Assembly (NCBI RefSeq): GCF_002135375.1
Contig: NZ_NEGH01000012.1
Coordinates: forward strand, 1 to 64,000
From: Acinetobacter sp. ANC 4558
Lineage (GTDB): Bacteria > Pseudomonadota > Gammaproteobacteria > Pseudomonadales > Moraxellaceae
Length of the DNA: 64,000 nucleotides
Reading direction: 5' to 3'
The translations under genes were made by a program, and so were the position numbers. Shown one piece after another: positions 1 to 8,435 of the stretch. Below the pieces are notes generated by a model. The model saw only the letters and a program-made list of their open reading frames with translations, was not told the origin of the DNA and did not search any database. How positions within the stretch are numbered: the stretch's first letter is position 1; each line of letters starts with the position of its first letter.

Positions 1-110
1 AACAAACTAATTAAACTCAGATATCTCTGTTAATAACTCTTTTGACCAAGCAACGGCACGTAGTGTAGAAATACAACGAATAAGACCAAATGCAAAGTCA
101 TAACAGTTGT

Positions 111-225
111 GCTGGCGACAATAGCAAGAGTGAACCACCTGATCCCTTCCCGAACTCAGAAGTGAAACCTCTTTGCGCTGATGGTAGTGTGGGGTTACCC
201 ATGTGAGAGTAAGTCATCGCCAGCT
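111..225 (+). rRNA. rrf: 5S ribosomal RNA
   Basis: The sequence starts GCTGGCGACAATAGC and closes with ATCGCCAGCT, so the two ends pair as the terminal helix of 5S rRNA. The conserved internal stretch GAACCACCTGATCCC followed by CCCGAACTCAGAAGTGAAAC is present. Length is about 115 nt, normal for gammaproteobacteria. It is the last gene of an rRNA operon whose 16S and 23S lie to the left of the window; bases 1-110 are the 23S-5S spacer. Confidence 0.96.
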
Positions 226-236
226 CATTAATCCTA

Positions 237-269
237 AACCCCCTTAATCAACAGATTAAGGGGGTTTTT
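237..269 (+). terminator. rRNA operon terminator
   Basis: A 12-bp stem, AACCCCCTTAAT paired with ATTAAGGGGGTT, is followed by a short T run. It sits just after 5S rRNA, as expected for the intrinsic terminator of an rrn operon. Confidence 0.9.
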
Positions 270-332
270 ATATAGATAATTAGGGAGAAAAGAAACTTAT
301 CTTTTATTGCATTAGGGTATACAGAATAAATA

Positions 333-352
333 TATAATTGAGAATCATTACT
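333..352 (+). promoter_or_regulatory. Promoter -10 and Fur-box-like site of the fecI gene
   Basis: A perfect TATAAT lies at 333-338. The overlapping 19 bases at 334-352 match 12 of 19 positions of the classical Fur box, with the core TTGAGAATCATTA. Transcription from this -10 would begin near 345, inside the Fur-like site, so Fur-iron would block initiation. The -35 element is not clear (TTGCAT at 307-312 is 20 bp away). Iron repression is inferred from the motif and from the genes downstream. Confidence 0.6.
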
Positions 353-364
353 AATAGCATTTGT

Positions 365-877
365 ATGATTGAATCGAGTCATAAAAACCAAGTTGAACAG
401 TTATATCAAGAACATCATTCTTGGGTGTACACTTGGCTTTATAAAAAACTAGGAAATCAGGCTCAAGCAGCTGACCTTGCTCAAGATACATTTGTGCGTT
501 TGTTAATGAAAGAAAAACGATTAGAATTGAATGAACCACGTGCATTTATTACAACAATTGCAAAAGGTTTAATGAAAAACTGGATTGAACGTAAACAAAT
601 TGAGCAAGCTTATTTAGAAGTTCTTTCACAACAGCCAGAATTATTTTGTCCCTCACTTGAAGAAACAGTCTTAATCATTGAAAGTTTACTTGAAGTATTT
701 TGTTTATTAGATGGATTACCAATTATTGTTCGTCAAGTTTTCTTATCTATACAAGTTGATGGAATAAAATATGATGAAGTTGCGACTCAATTTAATTTAT
801 CATTAAGTACGGTTAAACGTTATACGAAACAAGCATATATGCAATGCTTATCTGCATATGTGAACTCCAATTTATGA
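365..877 (+). CDS. ECF sigma factor, FecI family
   Basis: This is a sigma-70 family extracytoplasmic-function factor of about 170 residues. It directs RNA polymerase to promoters of iron-uptake genes when released by its FecR-type partner. Region 2 is visible near the N-terminus (DLAQDTFVRLL, then EPRAFITTIAKGLMKNWIERK), and region 4 with its helix-turn-helix is at the C-terminus (GIKYDEVATQFNLSLSTVKRYTKQA). I chose ATG 365 rather than the upstream TTG 338 because 338 lies inside the -10 and Fur-like site. The stop overlaps the next start as ATGA (874-877), so fecR translation is probably coupled. Together with the receptor at 1854 this forms a FecI-FecR-FecA/FpvA type signalling set. The iron chelate sensed cannot be read from the sequence. 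Confidence 0.92.
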   Translation: MIESSHKNQVEQLYQEHHSWVYTWLYKKLGNQAQAADLAQDTFVRLLMKEKRLELNEPRAFITTIAKGLMKNWIERKQIEQAYLEVLSQQPELFCPSLEETVLIIESLLEVFCLLDGLPIIVRQVFLSIQVDGIKYDEVATQFNLSLSTVKRYTKQAYMQCLSAYVNSNL

Positions 878-1830
878 TAAAAATATCAAAAGAAATTTAT
901 AGCGAAGCTGTAGATTGGCTAATGAGAATGCAAGAAGCGGAATTGTCAGATACTGATCAATTACAATTTGAACAGTGGAAAAATCTTAGCTCTGAACATC
1001 ATTATGTTTGGCAAAAAACATTAGAGATGTCGAAGTTAATTGAACAAATACCATCTGATATTACACAGCCTATTCTAAAAAACATGGATCAATATCAAGC
1101 AAAAGATAAGAAAAATTTGTATCTTGGGTCAACTTTTACATTTATATTCATATTCATTATATATTTTATGTATCCATATTCACCATGGTATGCAGATTAT
1201 CAAACAGATGCAATAAAGCAGAAAACAATACAATTACCCGATGGCGGTATGTTAACGCTGAATAATTCGTCAGCAATTGATGTTAATTATTCAAATGATT
1301 TGCGTAAGATTGTTATTAAACGTGGTGATATTTGGATTAAAACTCATCATGATGTAATGAATAGACCTTTTATTGTCGAGTCATCTCATGGCACAGTGCA
1401 AGCACTGGGTACTGAATACTATATTAGTCAAAGAAATGAGAATACATTAACAGCAGTCGATGTTGGTGCAATTAAAGTTACACCGGAGCAGAGTGCACAA
1501 ACTCTTATTTTAAATAAAAGTCAGCAAGTGATATTTAATTCACAACATATTTTCAATGCGATGCCTATACAGCCATCATCATTTGCTTGGAAATCTGGTT
1601 TTATTATGGCCGATAATATTACCCTTAAAGCACTCATGAATGATTTACAACCTTACAAGAAAGGTCTGGTTTATCTATCTGATGATGTTAAAAATATTAA
1701 AGTTTCTGGAAATTTCCCGACGCAGAATTTACAGCAAACGTATCAAATGATTTCAAATACCTATCATGTTAATGTTGATGAATTCTTAAACGGATACATT
1801 ATCAAAATAAAAAAAAATAAGAAAAATTGA
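874..1830 (+). CDS. FecR-type anti-sigma factor / sigma regulator
   Basis: This inner-membrane protein passes the signal from the TonB-dependent receptor to the ECF sigma factor. The 318 residues show an N-terminal cytoplasmic DUF4880-like segment (EAVDWLMRMQEAELS...FEQWKNLSSEHHYVW), one membrane helix at about residues 83-101, then a periplasmic FecR domain (QLPDGGMLTLNNSSAIDV, GDIWIKTHH, VQALGTEYYIS) and a C-terminal STN-like region that would contact the receptor. ATG 874 overlaps the fecI stop and fits the family N-terminus; an upstream TTG at 844 would add residues from inside fecI and is rejected. The receptor gene starts 23 bp downstream. Confidence 0.92.
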   Translation: MIKISKEIYSEAVDWLMRMQEAELSDTDQLQFEQWKNLSSEHHYVWQKTLEMSKLIEQIPSDITQPILKNMDQYQAKDKKNLYLGSTFTFIFIFIIYFMYPYSPWYADYQTDAIKQKTIQLPDGGMLTLNNSSAIDVNYSNDLRKIVIKRGDIWIKTHHDVMNRPFIVESSHGTVQALGTEYYISQRNENTLTAVDVGAIKVTPEQSAQTLILNKSQQVIFNSQHIFNAMPIQPSSFAWKSGFIMADNITLKALMNDLQPYKKGLVYLSDDVKNIKVSGNFPTQNLQQTYQMISNTYHVNVDEFLNGYIIKIKKNKKN

Positions 1831-1853
1831 CACTTTTTTAATTCTCAGCGGGC

Positions 1854-4271
1854 ATGGTTAATAAGAAGATTAATTTCATTGGAATGATTATGGCACGTGT
1901 AGGAAAGGCAGAGTTTTACTCATCATTTTTGAGTCAATCTGTAAAAGAATTACTCTTATGCTCAATATTGGGTTTTACTTCTGGTAGTTTTGCCAATGGA
2001 GAAATTCAAAAAAATTATCAAGTTGAAAAGGGAACATTGGGACAAATCTTATCGCATTTCACATTTCAATCAGGTATTGCATTATCATTTGATCCTGCTA
2101 TTACTCAAGGTAAAATGAGTTCGGGGTTAAATGGTCGTTATACTGCTGAACAAGGTATTCAAAGGCTGATTAAAAATACGGGTTTAAGACTTGTAAAACG
2201 TAATGACCAGAGCTGGCAGATTGTTGAAGAGCAGAAGAAAGTAGAAATCAATGAATTAATTATTTCAGATAATCGTGGTCAAGCAGAATTTACACAATTA
2301 CCGACGGTTATAGTAAATGCTGAACCTAATTATAATACGTTTCATCAGAAAGCAAGTTTGTCTCATTTAGACTTAGATCAACAACATACGCCACAATCTA
2401 TTTCAATCGTAGACCAAGAACAAATAAAATCACAAAACTTACAAACAGTTGCACAAGCTCTAAATTCAGTCCCAGGGATTACCACAGTCAATTATGGTGA
2501 TGGGAGTTCATATTTTAAATCACGTGGTTATGACACAGATATTCAATATGATGGTTTACCTGCCAATGATAGTTTGCAATATATTAATCAATTCGATTTA
2601 GCCTATTATGACCGTGTAGAAGTGCAACGTGGCGCAGCAGGGATATTACAAGGTTTTGGTAATCCTGGAGGAACGGTTAATTTGGTTCGTAAAAAGCCAA
2701 CTGAAGAATACCAGTTGAATGGTAGTGCTGGAATAGGAAGTTGGCAAAATGCGCGTACGACATTTGAGGTTAGTGGTCCTTTAGATACATCTAAACAGTT
2801 TACAGGGTTGTTTGGGACAGCATTACGAACTCAAAATAGTTTTCGAGATTATGAAAAAGACCAGCATGGTTTATTGTATGCAGCTTTAAGCGGTAATTTT
2901 ACGGATCAAACAGTATTAACAGTAGGCGGTGCTTATCAGCATAACCGTGATAAGGGAATTGATTACGGAACGTCTTTATATAGTAATGGTATGCCTGTAA
3001 ACGCACCAATATCAGCATCTTTTGGTTTACCTTGGAGTTATATTTCCGAAGATATTTCTGAAGTTTATGCTGTACTAGATCATCAAATAAATGAAAAATT
3101 AAAAACTCAAACATCGATAAAATATCGTGAAAATGATTACGATAGCCGTTATGGTTATATCATGCGTCGGGTGAACTTAAATAATACAGCAAATTATTGG
3201 TTACAAGCACAGAATGTAAATACTAAATGGTATTCTGCAGATTCGTATGTCGATGGTAAATTTAATTGGTTGGATCAAGAGCAACAATTTGTCTTGGGTA
3301 TTAACTATGATCATTATAACAAATTGAATCAATGGGGAGGGAAAAGTGGAGGTGTTGTAGATATTTTTAATATACATATCCCTGAAACAAATATCCCATT
3401 TTTAAATAGTGAAGAGATAAAAACACAGCAATATGGTGCTTATGGACAATTTTTATTAAAACCTGTCCGTGATTTTTCAATTATTTTAGGTGGAAAACAA
3501 ATTTGGTATAAATTAGATAATTCAAATTTAAAAGATCAAATTGGAAAACCAACGCTGCAAAAGTTCAATCCGTATGTGGCTTTTACTTATGATATTACGA
3601 CCAATATGACCAGCTATATCAGCTATAACAGTATATTCTCACCATCATCAGATACAACCTATACTGGCGTGTTACTGAAACCACGTGAGGGCGAACAGTT
3701 TGAGGTGGGTGTAAAAACTCAATTGGTCGAAAACTTAAGTTTAAATATTGCTGCTTATCAGTTAAAAGATGAAAATCGCCCGAAAGCAGATCCGATAAAT
3801 CCAAATTTTTCCGTTGCAATTGGCAAGGCAAGAACTCGTGGTGTTGATGTATTGTTAGAAGGTAATTTATCAGATAATTGGAAAGTGAATACGGGGTATA
3901 CCTATCTTGATAGCAAAGTTTTAGATACCGATACTGTCAATAAAATTCAAGATGTAGAAGAGCCAAAGCACTCCTTTAAATTATGGACAACGTATGCTTT
4001 GCCATATTTTAACAGCCCTGGAACGTATATTGGTGCTGCATTTAGAGCGCAATCAAAAACTTCACGTGATGCTAGTAACCCATATTGGCAGAAAAACTAC
4101 ACTGTTACAGATGTATTATTGGGCTATCAAGTTGATCCTAATTTAAATTTAAGTATGAATATTAATAATATTTTTAATGAAAAATACTATACACGAGTGC
4201 CTTCAAATTTCTTTGGTTTATATGGTGAGCCGAGAAATGTTATGCTGACATTACGTTATAACTATAAATAA
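1854..4271 (+). CDS. TonB-dependent siderophore receptor with STN signalling domain (FpvA/FecA type)
   Basis: This outer-membrane gated channel imports a ferric chelate and reports its binding to FecR. A hydrophobic signal segment ends near FTSGSFANG. It is followed by an STN (secretin/TonB short N-terminal) domain of about 75 residues (YQVEKGTLGQILSHFTFQS through LRLVKRNDQSWQIVEE), a TonB-box-like LPTVIVNAEP, the plug (TPQSISIVDQEQIKSQN, VEVQRGAAGILQGFGNPGG) and a 22-strand barrel ending LTLRYNYK. The STN domain distinguishes transducers from plain receptors, and this fits the fecI-fecR genes upstream. The N-terminus is uncertain: in-frame ATGs at 1884 and 1890 could also serve. No siderophore synthesis gene is in the window, so it may take up a xenosiderophore. 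The ligand is unknown. Confidence 0.93.
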   Translation: MVNKKINFIGMIMARVGKAEFYSSFLSQSVKELLLCSILGFTSGSFANGEIQKNYQVEKGTLGQILSHFTFQSGIALSFDPAITQGKMSSGLNGRYTAEQGIQRLIKNTGLRLVKRNDQSWQIVEEQKKVEINELIISDNRGQAEFTQLPTVIVNAEPNYNTFHQKASLSHLDLDQQHTPQSISIVDQEQIKSQNLQTVAQALNSVPGITTVNYGDGSSYFKSRGYDTDIQYDGLPANDSLQYINQFDLAYYDRVEVQRGAAGILQGFGNPGGTVNLVRKKPTEEYQLNGSAGIGSWQNARTTFEVSGPLDTSKQFTGLFGTALRTQNSFRDYEKDQHGLLYAALSGNFTDQTVLTVGGAYQHNRDKGIDYGTSLYSNGMPVNAPISASFGLPWSYISEDISEVYAVLDHQINEKLKTQTSIKYRENDYDSRYGYIMRRVNLNNTANYWLQAQNVNTKWYSADSYVDGKFNWLDQEQQFVLGINYDHYNKLNQWGGKSGGVVDIFNIHIPETNIPFLNSEEIKTQQYGAYGQFLLKPVRDFSIILGGKQIWYKLDNSNLKDQIGKPTLQKFNPYVAFTYDITTNMTSYISYNSIFSPSSDTTYTGVLLKPREGEQFEVGVKTQLVENLSLNIAAYQLKDENRPKADPINPNFSVAIGKARTRGVDVLLEGNLSDNWKVNTGYTYLDSKVLDTDTVNKIQDVEEPKHSFKLWTTYALPYFNSPGTYIGAAFRAQSKTSRDASNPYWQKNYTVTDVLLGYQVDPNLNLSMNINNIFNEKYYTRVPSNFFGLYGEPRNVMLTLRYNYK

Positions 4272-4749
4272 TAGTATGTAAATTGAGCTTGATTTTACTA
4301 AAATTAATAAAGATCATCATTGCGATGAGCATGATAAAGAAGCCCTGATGTATTGTCAGAGCTTCTTTAATTAAATTTATAATATTTATATGATGATTTT
4401 TATTTTTTGATTATATTTTTAGTTGATAGGTTGTTGTGTTCTTATCACCTTGATTGTTACATCTTAAGCATAATAAGTTTGATTGGAGAAAAATAGGCGG
4501 ATATAACGGCTCATCATGTAAGACAAAACTTACAAATGTAGAAAAAGTAAAAATAAAATATTAATAATTCAATATATTATTTTTTATATTTTGATGAGAC
4601 GTTTATTCATCTGTAATTTTAAAAATAGAGGGGGTGAAATAAAATTATTTTAAAAAATAATAAGCTATAGATAAGGCTACGATAAACCTCGAATTACTAT
4701 AATTTTCAACTTAAAATAGCGATATAATAAGCATATCAAGGGGATAAAT
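4272..4749. other. Intergenic region with terminator and small inverted repeat
   Basis: This is 478 bp of AT-rich sequence between the receptor and the MFS gene. It holds the terminator at 4336-4372 and an isolated 6-bp inverted repeat TGTAAG-ACAAAA-CTTACA at 4517-4534 of unknown role. A TATAAT at 4723-4728, just before the MFS gene, could be its -10. I found no convincing small ORF. Confidence 0.5.
4336..4372 (+). terminator. Terminator after the TonB receptor gene
   Basis: AAAGAAGC (4336-4343) pairs with GCTTCTTT (4361-4368), extended inward by CTGA/TCAG past a one-base mismatch. It ends the fecI-fecR-receptor unit; the T run is short. Confidence 0.65.
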
Positions 4750-5967
4750 ATGCTTAAAGTAACAGAATCAGAAAATTATATTGAGTATGGAACATCCGCT
4801 TTTACTGCTGTACTTGTCTCATTATTTTTAGCAGGTTTTGCCATATTTTCCTGCTTATATTGTATACAACCCTTAATGCCAATTTTGGCAGATTTTTTTA
4901 AAGTTTCTGTAACTCAAAGTAGTTTCCCTTTATCCATTTCAACCATTGCACTTGCATTCGGTTTATTGATAACTGGCTTTATTTCTGATTATTTTGGTCG
5001 TAAGCCTGTGATGGTCATTGCATTATTTAGTGTTGCAATCTTGCTTTTAATCAGTGCTTTTCTACCTTTTTGGTCATTATTTTTAGTTGTCAGAGTTTTC
5101 ATTGGCATTGCTGTTAGTGGTGTTGCAGCAGTTGCAATGACCTATATTGGTGAAGAAATTGCACAAAAAGATATTGGTTTAGCGATGGGCTTATATATAT
5201 CTGGCACGGCAATTGGTGGCATGGGCGGTAGATTTATAGCAGGTGTATTGGTTGATTTTGTAAGTTGGCAAGCAGCCACAGCGGTAATCGGCTTAATTAA
5301 CTTAATCATAGCCTTTATTTTTTATAAAAAACTCCCAGCCTCAAGGCATTTTCAAAGTTATCCTATTCGTTTTTCTCGCTTTATACGCTCATTTAAAGAA
5401 AATCTAAAAGATTCCAAATTAAAGCTTTTGTTTTTACAAGGTTTTATTTTAATGGGATGTTTTGTATCTGTTTTTAATTATATGAGCTTCCATTTATTAG
5501 ATCAGCCATTTAATTTATCTCAAGTTTGGATAGGTTGTTTGTCTTTGGTGTATTTAGCAGGAATTTATAGTGCACCACGTGCCGCTGAATGGGGGAGAAA
5601 ATGGGGGAGACACAGTGTTTTACCTTGGATGCTGGTCTTGATGATGTTTGGTGTTTTTTTGATGTATAGCCAAATGCTTTATATTGCATTTGCTGGATTG
5701 TTAATTTTTACTTTTGCTTTTTTTGCTGGTCATTCGACAGCAAGTAGTTGGGTGTCTGTACAAGCGCTACAGTATAAAGCAGTTGCTTCTTCTTTATATT
5801 TATTTAGTTATTATTTAGGTTCCAGCTTACTTGGAAGTGTGAGTGGCTTAGTTTGGGAATACTCGCAGTGGAATGGGCTACTTGCTTTTATGCTCGTTCT
5901 TTTATTCTTCGGGGTTTATATTGCTTGGCGACTTAAACAACTGACAAAAGCATCATCAGTTGTTTAG
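4750..5967 (+). CDS. MFS transporter, YnfM-like
   Basis: This is a 405-residue major facilitator with 12 predicted membrane helices, probably a proton-driven exporter. The loop 2-3 signature is clear (GFISDYFGRKPVMV) and motif C-like glycine-rich sequence follows (GLYISGTAIGGMGGRFIAG). The first helices (LYCIQPLMPILADFF, then SISTIALAFGLLITG) closely resemble E. coli YnfM, an uncharacterised DHA1-type member. A good ribosome site, AAGGGGAT, lies 6-13 bases before ATG 4750. The gene stands alone on the plus strand and converges with the flavoprotein gene 7 bp away. The substrate is unknown. Confidence 0.85.
   Translation: MLKVTESENYIEYGTSAFTAVLVSLFLAGFAIFSCLYCIQPLMPILADFFKVSVTQSSFPLSISTIALAFGLLITGFISDYFGRKPVMVIALFSVAILLLISAFLPFWSLFLVVRVFIGIAVSGVAAVAMTYIGEEIAQKDIGLAMGLYISGTAIGGMGGRFIAGVLVDFVSWQAATAVIGLINLIIAFIFYKKLPASRHFQSYPIRFSRFIRSFKENLKDSKLKLLFLQGFILMGCFVSVFNYMSFHLLDQPFNLSQVWIGCLSLVYLAGIYSAPRAAEWGRKWGRHSVLPWMLVLMMFGVFLMYSQMLYIAFAGLLIFTFAFFAGHSTASSWVSVQALQYKAVASSLYLFSYYLGSSLLGSVSGLVWEYSQWNGLLAFMLVLLFFGVYIAWRLKQLTKASSVV
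5935..5965. repeat. Perfect 10-bp hairpin overlapping the MFS stop codon
   Basis: AAACAACTGA (5935-5944) pairs with TCAGTTGTTT (5956-5965) inside the last codons and stop of the MFS gene. No long T run follows on either strand, so termination is only a possibility. It lies in the very short gap between two convergent genes. Confidence 0.4.
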
Positions 5968-5974
5968 TACAAAT

Positions 5975-7354
5975 CTAATGCGTATTGAGTTGTCGTCTCG
6001 CATGTTTGAGAGCTGTTCGCAATCCTTCTTCTAAGGTTGGATGATAGAAAGGTTTTTTAAGAAGCTCATCTAGGGTGAGTTTTGAATCGATTGTCCAAGC
6101 GAGTAAATGAGCTAAATGCTCAGCTTCAGTTACAAACAGCTCTGCACCAATCAGTAAACGCGTTTCCTTTTCAATATACAGCTCGATGGCTCCTTTATTT
6201 TCTGCCATGACAGTCGCTCGACCTTGTTTACTATAGTCAACATAACCACAAACGTAGTTAATGCCTTCTTCTTGTAATTGCTTTGCACTTTTACCAACAA
6301 TGGCCATTTCTGGTTGACTAAAAACAATGCTGAATGGTGTTAAGGTCTTTAAGTTTTTAAGTTGTGGATAGTTTAAGCAGTTATAAACAGCTTCACGTCC
6401 TTCATGTGCAGCTTCGTGTTGAATTGGAGTAGTTGTATATGCATCACCGACAACAAAGATTGGGTACTCTCCTAATTGTTTGGTGGATGGATCTATATTT
6501 AAATGTGTTAAATTTTGATATTGCGAATCAATATGCTGTAAATCTAATGTGCTTAATAGACTACGACGACCTGTTGCATTCAAAACATACTCTACATGGA
6601 TGGTTTTGCTTTCGCCATGTTCAGTAAAAGAAATCTCAATATCGTGTTCATTTTTCTGTATATGATCTGGCAAGACTTCGAAATGAATGTTGAGTTCTGA
6701 GCCTAATTCGTGTTGGGCTAAGGCTTGTAATGTTGTACTGGTTAAAGAACCCACTTTACGACTACGCGCAAAAATATCAACATTGACGCCTAAACGATGC
6801 ATTGCTTGTGCTAATTCAAGTGCAATTACGCCACTGCCAATAACCGCTAAAGATTTGGGTAGACATTCGAGTTCAAAAATTTGATCCGAAGTCAGAAGAT
6901 ACGATTGTAATTCCGCTTTGAGTTTTGGTTCAAACGTTGGAGTTGAGCCAACTGCAAGAATAAAAGTTTTTGCTTGATAATGTTGATCATTGACTTGAAT
7001 CGTTTGATGATCAATAAAGGACGCGCGACCAGAAATTTTATGATGTTCTGGCCAACGGTCTACATCTTTTTGTGTTGCTGAGGTAAATTGATCGCGTAAT
7101 AAGCGAACTCTGTGCATAACAGCACTCGCATCAAGTTGTGCATCAATCGTTAAAGCTAATTCATGTGCATGTTGAATATTATGCATACGATTAGCACTCG
7201 CAATTAGTACTTTACTTGGCATACAACCTACACGAGCACAGGTGGTATCCCATGGACCATCATTCACAATCAAAAGGTTTTGAGTATATTTAATAGCCTC
7301 TTTATATGCAGCTATTCCCGCAGTACCCGCACCGATAATAATAATGTCGTACAT
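5975..7354 (-). CDS. Dihydrolipoamide dehydrogenase-like FAD disulfide oxidoreductase
   Basis: This is a class I pyridine nucleotide-disulfide oxidoreductase of 459 residues. Visible elements in order are the FAD-binding YDIIIIGAGTAGIAAYKEA, the redox-active pair C-x4-C in CARVGCMPSK, the NAD-binding GSGVIALELAQAMHRLG, the second FAD contact (FVVGDAY), and the C-terminal dimerisation domain with the catalytic His-Glu pair in FYHPTLEEGLR. ATG 7354 begins directly with the FAD motif and follows AGG; the longer ORF start at 7393 is rejected. The gene is not beside 2-oxoacid dehydrogenase E1/E2 genes, so it is unlikely to be the main Lpd. The exact disulfide substrate is unknown; a dihydrolipoyl dehydrogenase paralogue is the usual annotation. 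Confidence 0.82.
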   Translation of the reverse strand: MYDIIIIGAGTAGIAAYKEAIKYTQNLLIVNDGPWDTTCARVGCMPSKVLIASANRMHNIQHAHELALTIDAQLDASAVMHRVRLLRDQFTSATQKDVDRWPEHHKISGRASFIDHQTIQVNDQHYQAKTFILAVGSTPTFEPKLKAELQSYLLTSDQIFELECLPKSLAVIGSGVIALELAQAMHRLGVNVDIFARSRKVGSLTSTTLQALAQHELGSELNIHFEVLPDHIQKNEHDIEISFTEHGESKTIHVEYVLNATGRRSLLSTLDLQHIDSQYQNLTHLNIDPSTKQLGEYPIFVVGDAYTTTPIQHEAAHEGREAVYNCLNYPQLKNLKTLTPFSIVFSQPEMAIVGKSAKQLQEEGINYVCGYVDYSKQGRATVMAENKGAIELYIEKETRLLIGAELFVTEAEHLAHLLAWTIDSKLTLDELLKKPFYHPTLEEGLRTALKHARRQLNTH

Positions 7355-7450
7355 AAAAAAACCTAATAAATGAGCATCGTTAATACATATCACATTTATA
7401 GGTTTTAATAAAAAAATTTAAAATAAAATGGAAATTTACCGTTTAATTGG

Positions 7451-7555
7451 TTAAATCGATGTTCCGACACTCACGCCCACAGTTGGGCGAACATTCATGG
7501 TACTGCATCCAACAATCGTGAGGGAACATAAAAGAATCATCAAAAATTTATTCAT
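7451..7555 (-). CDS. 34-residue lipoprotein, coupled to the BLH gene pair
   Basis: This small ORF reads MNKFLMILLCSLTIVGC followed by STMNVRPTVGVSVGTSI. It has a short charged N-terminus, a hydrophobic core and a canonical lipobox IVGC, which places the lipidated cysteine at residue 17 and leaves a mature peptide of only 18 residues. Its ATG lies within the stop of the preceding gene (ATGAATAA, 8-bp overlap), the same arrangement as between the two BLH genes upstream. This argues for real, coupled translation. The function is unknown. The mature part is rich in V, G and S and has no known domain. Confidence 0.7.
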   Translation of the reverse strand: MNKFLMILLCSLTIVGCSTMNVRPTVGVSVGTSI

Positions 7556-7973
7556 TGAGTAAGCCTTGTTTTTTTGCCTGTGCATATAAGGATGCTGAGC
7601 GAGCTCCGGTTTTACAAACCATTAAAATAGGTTTAGGTAGCTCATTATAATATTGAGCAAACTCTTTAATGTCTGTTTGATTAATATTGCCACTTTTTAC
7701 AGGTTGATAAATCACGCCAATTCGTTTTTTTTCAGCAATGTCTCTCAACTGGGAAACAGATACAAGATTTCCAACTTCTTGATCTGGGCGGTTAACGATG
7801 ACAGTTTTAAAACCCTGTGAAATTAATTGGGTAAATTTATCAGTAGTCATCTCGCCAGAAACACTCAGGGTTGGTGCCAAAGCTTGACTTAGATTATCTT
7901 GTGCAACCACGATAGGTGAAATATAAGCTAAACTAAAACAGAGCAAAATACGTTTTAGATAATGATTAATCAT
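7548..7973 (-). CDS. Exported BLH/DUF442 (beta-lactamase hydrolase-like phosphatase/rhodanese-like) protein
   Basis: A protein of 141 residues with a signal peptide (hydrophobic residues 9-23, likely cleavage after VVA24) followed by one DUF442 / TIGR01244-like domain. The domain carries NRPDQE (61-66), YQPV, ELPKPILM and the active-site loop C120-KTGA-R125. It resembles the protein encoded immediately upstream over its whole domain, so the pair looks like a tandem duplication in which one copy gained an export signal. Family members are linked to sulfur transfer or phosphatase chemistry through the loop cysteine, but the substrate is unsettled. It overlaps the upstream gene by 8 bp and the lipoprotein gene downstream by 8 bp. 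Confidence 0.82.
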   Translation of the reverse strand: MINHYLKRILLCFSLAYISPIVVAQDNLSQALAPTLSVSGEMTTDKFTQLISQGFKTVIVNRPDQEVGNLVSVSQLRDIAEKKRIGVIYQPVKSGNINQTDIKEFAQYYNELPKPILMVCKTGARSASLYAQAKKQGLLNE

Positions 7974-8301
7974 CTAAAAGATCCATTTGCTTTGCAAGTT
8001 GATAAAGATTGTTTGACCTGTTACCTGTACGACAAAACATTAGAATAGGTTTTGGTAATTCATTAAAATTATTTGCAAATTCTCGAATGTCCAACTCAGA
8101 AATTTGACCAGGAATGACGGGTTGATAGACATAATCTAAACCTGCATCACGTGCAGCAACTTCAAGTGCAGCTGACGTTGGTTGCGTTGGGCCACCTTCA
8201 AGATCTGGTCGATTGTTGATAATAGATTTAAAACCTTTTTCAACAACTTGACCAATATGCTCAGGACCAATTTGACCTGCAAAACCAACGTGATCACTCA
8301 T
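7966..8301 (-). CDS. Cytoplasmic BLH/DUF442 family protein
   Basis: A 111-residue single-domain protein of the TIGR01244 / beta-lactamase hydrolase-like family. It shows NNRPDLEGG (29-37), YQPVIPG, ELPKPILM and the cysteine loop C90-RTGN-R95, typical of DSP/rhodanese-like folds. There is no signal peptide, so it acts in the cytoplasm. ATG 8301 is preceded by GGAG at a good distance. It is the first gene of a three-gene coupled unit with the exported paralogue and the microlipoprotein. In other bacteria such domains are found alone or fused to metallo-beta-lactamase-type persulfide dioxygenases, which suggests a sulfide/persulfide link; this is inference. Confidence 0.85.
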   Translation of the reverse strand: MSDHVGFAGQIGPEHIGQVVEKGFKSIINNRPDLEGGPTQPTSAALEVAARDAGLDYVYQPVIPGQISELDIREFANNFNELPKPILMFCRTGNRSNNLYQLAKQMDLLDD

Positions 8302-8435
8302 TGCGGCACTCCATTCAAATAAAATATAAAGATAGCCTATGATAACATTAAGCTGTAAATTGATCTTAATGTTCGAATAAATTTATAAATAATTAAATTT
8401 ACTTTAGTCATACATGATTGTGGAATGGAGCCAGC

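Noticed and set aside
1..110. Tail of 23S rRNA at the left edge
   Set aside because: I could not recognise the 23S 3' end; the sequence looks like the 23S-5S spacer.
338..364. TTG 338 as the start of the sigma factor gene
   Set aside because: It lies inside the -10 and Fur-like site; ATG 365 fits the likely transcript start and the family length.
5935..5965. Hairpin at the end of the MFS gene as an intrinsic terminator
   Set aside because: No T run follows on either strand, so I listed it only as a hairpin.
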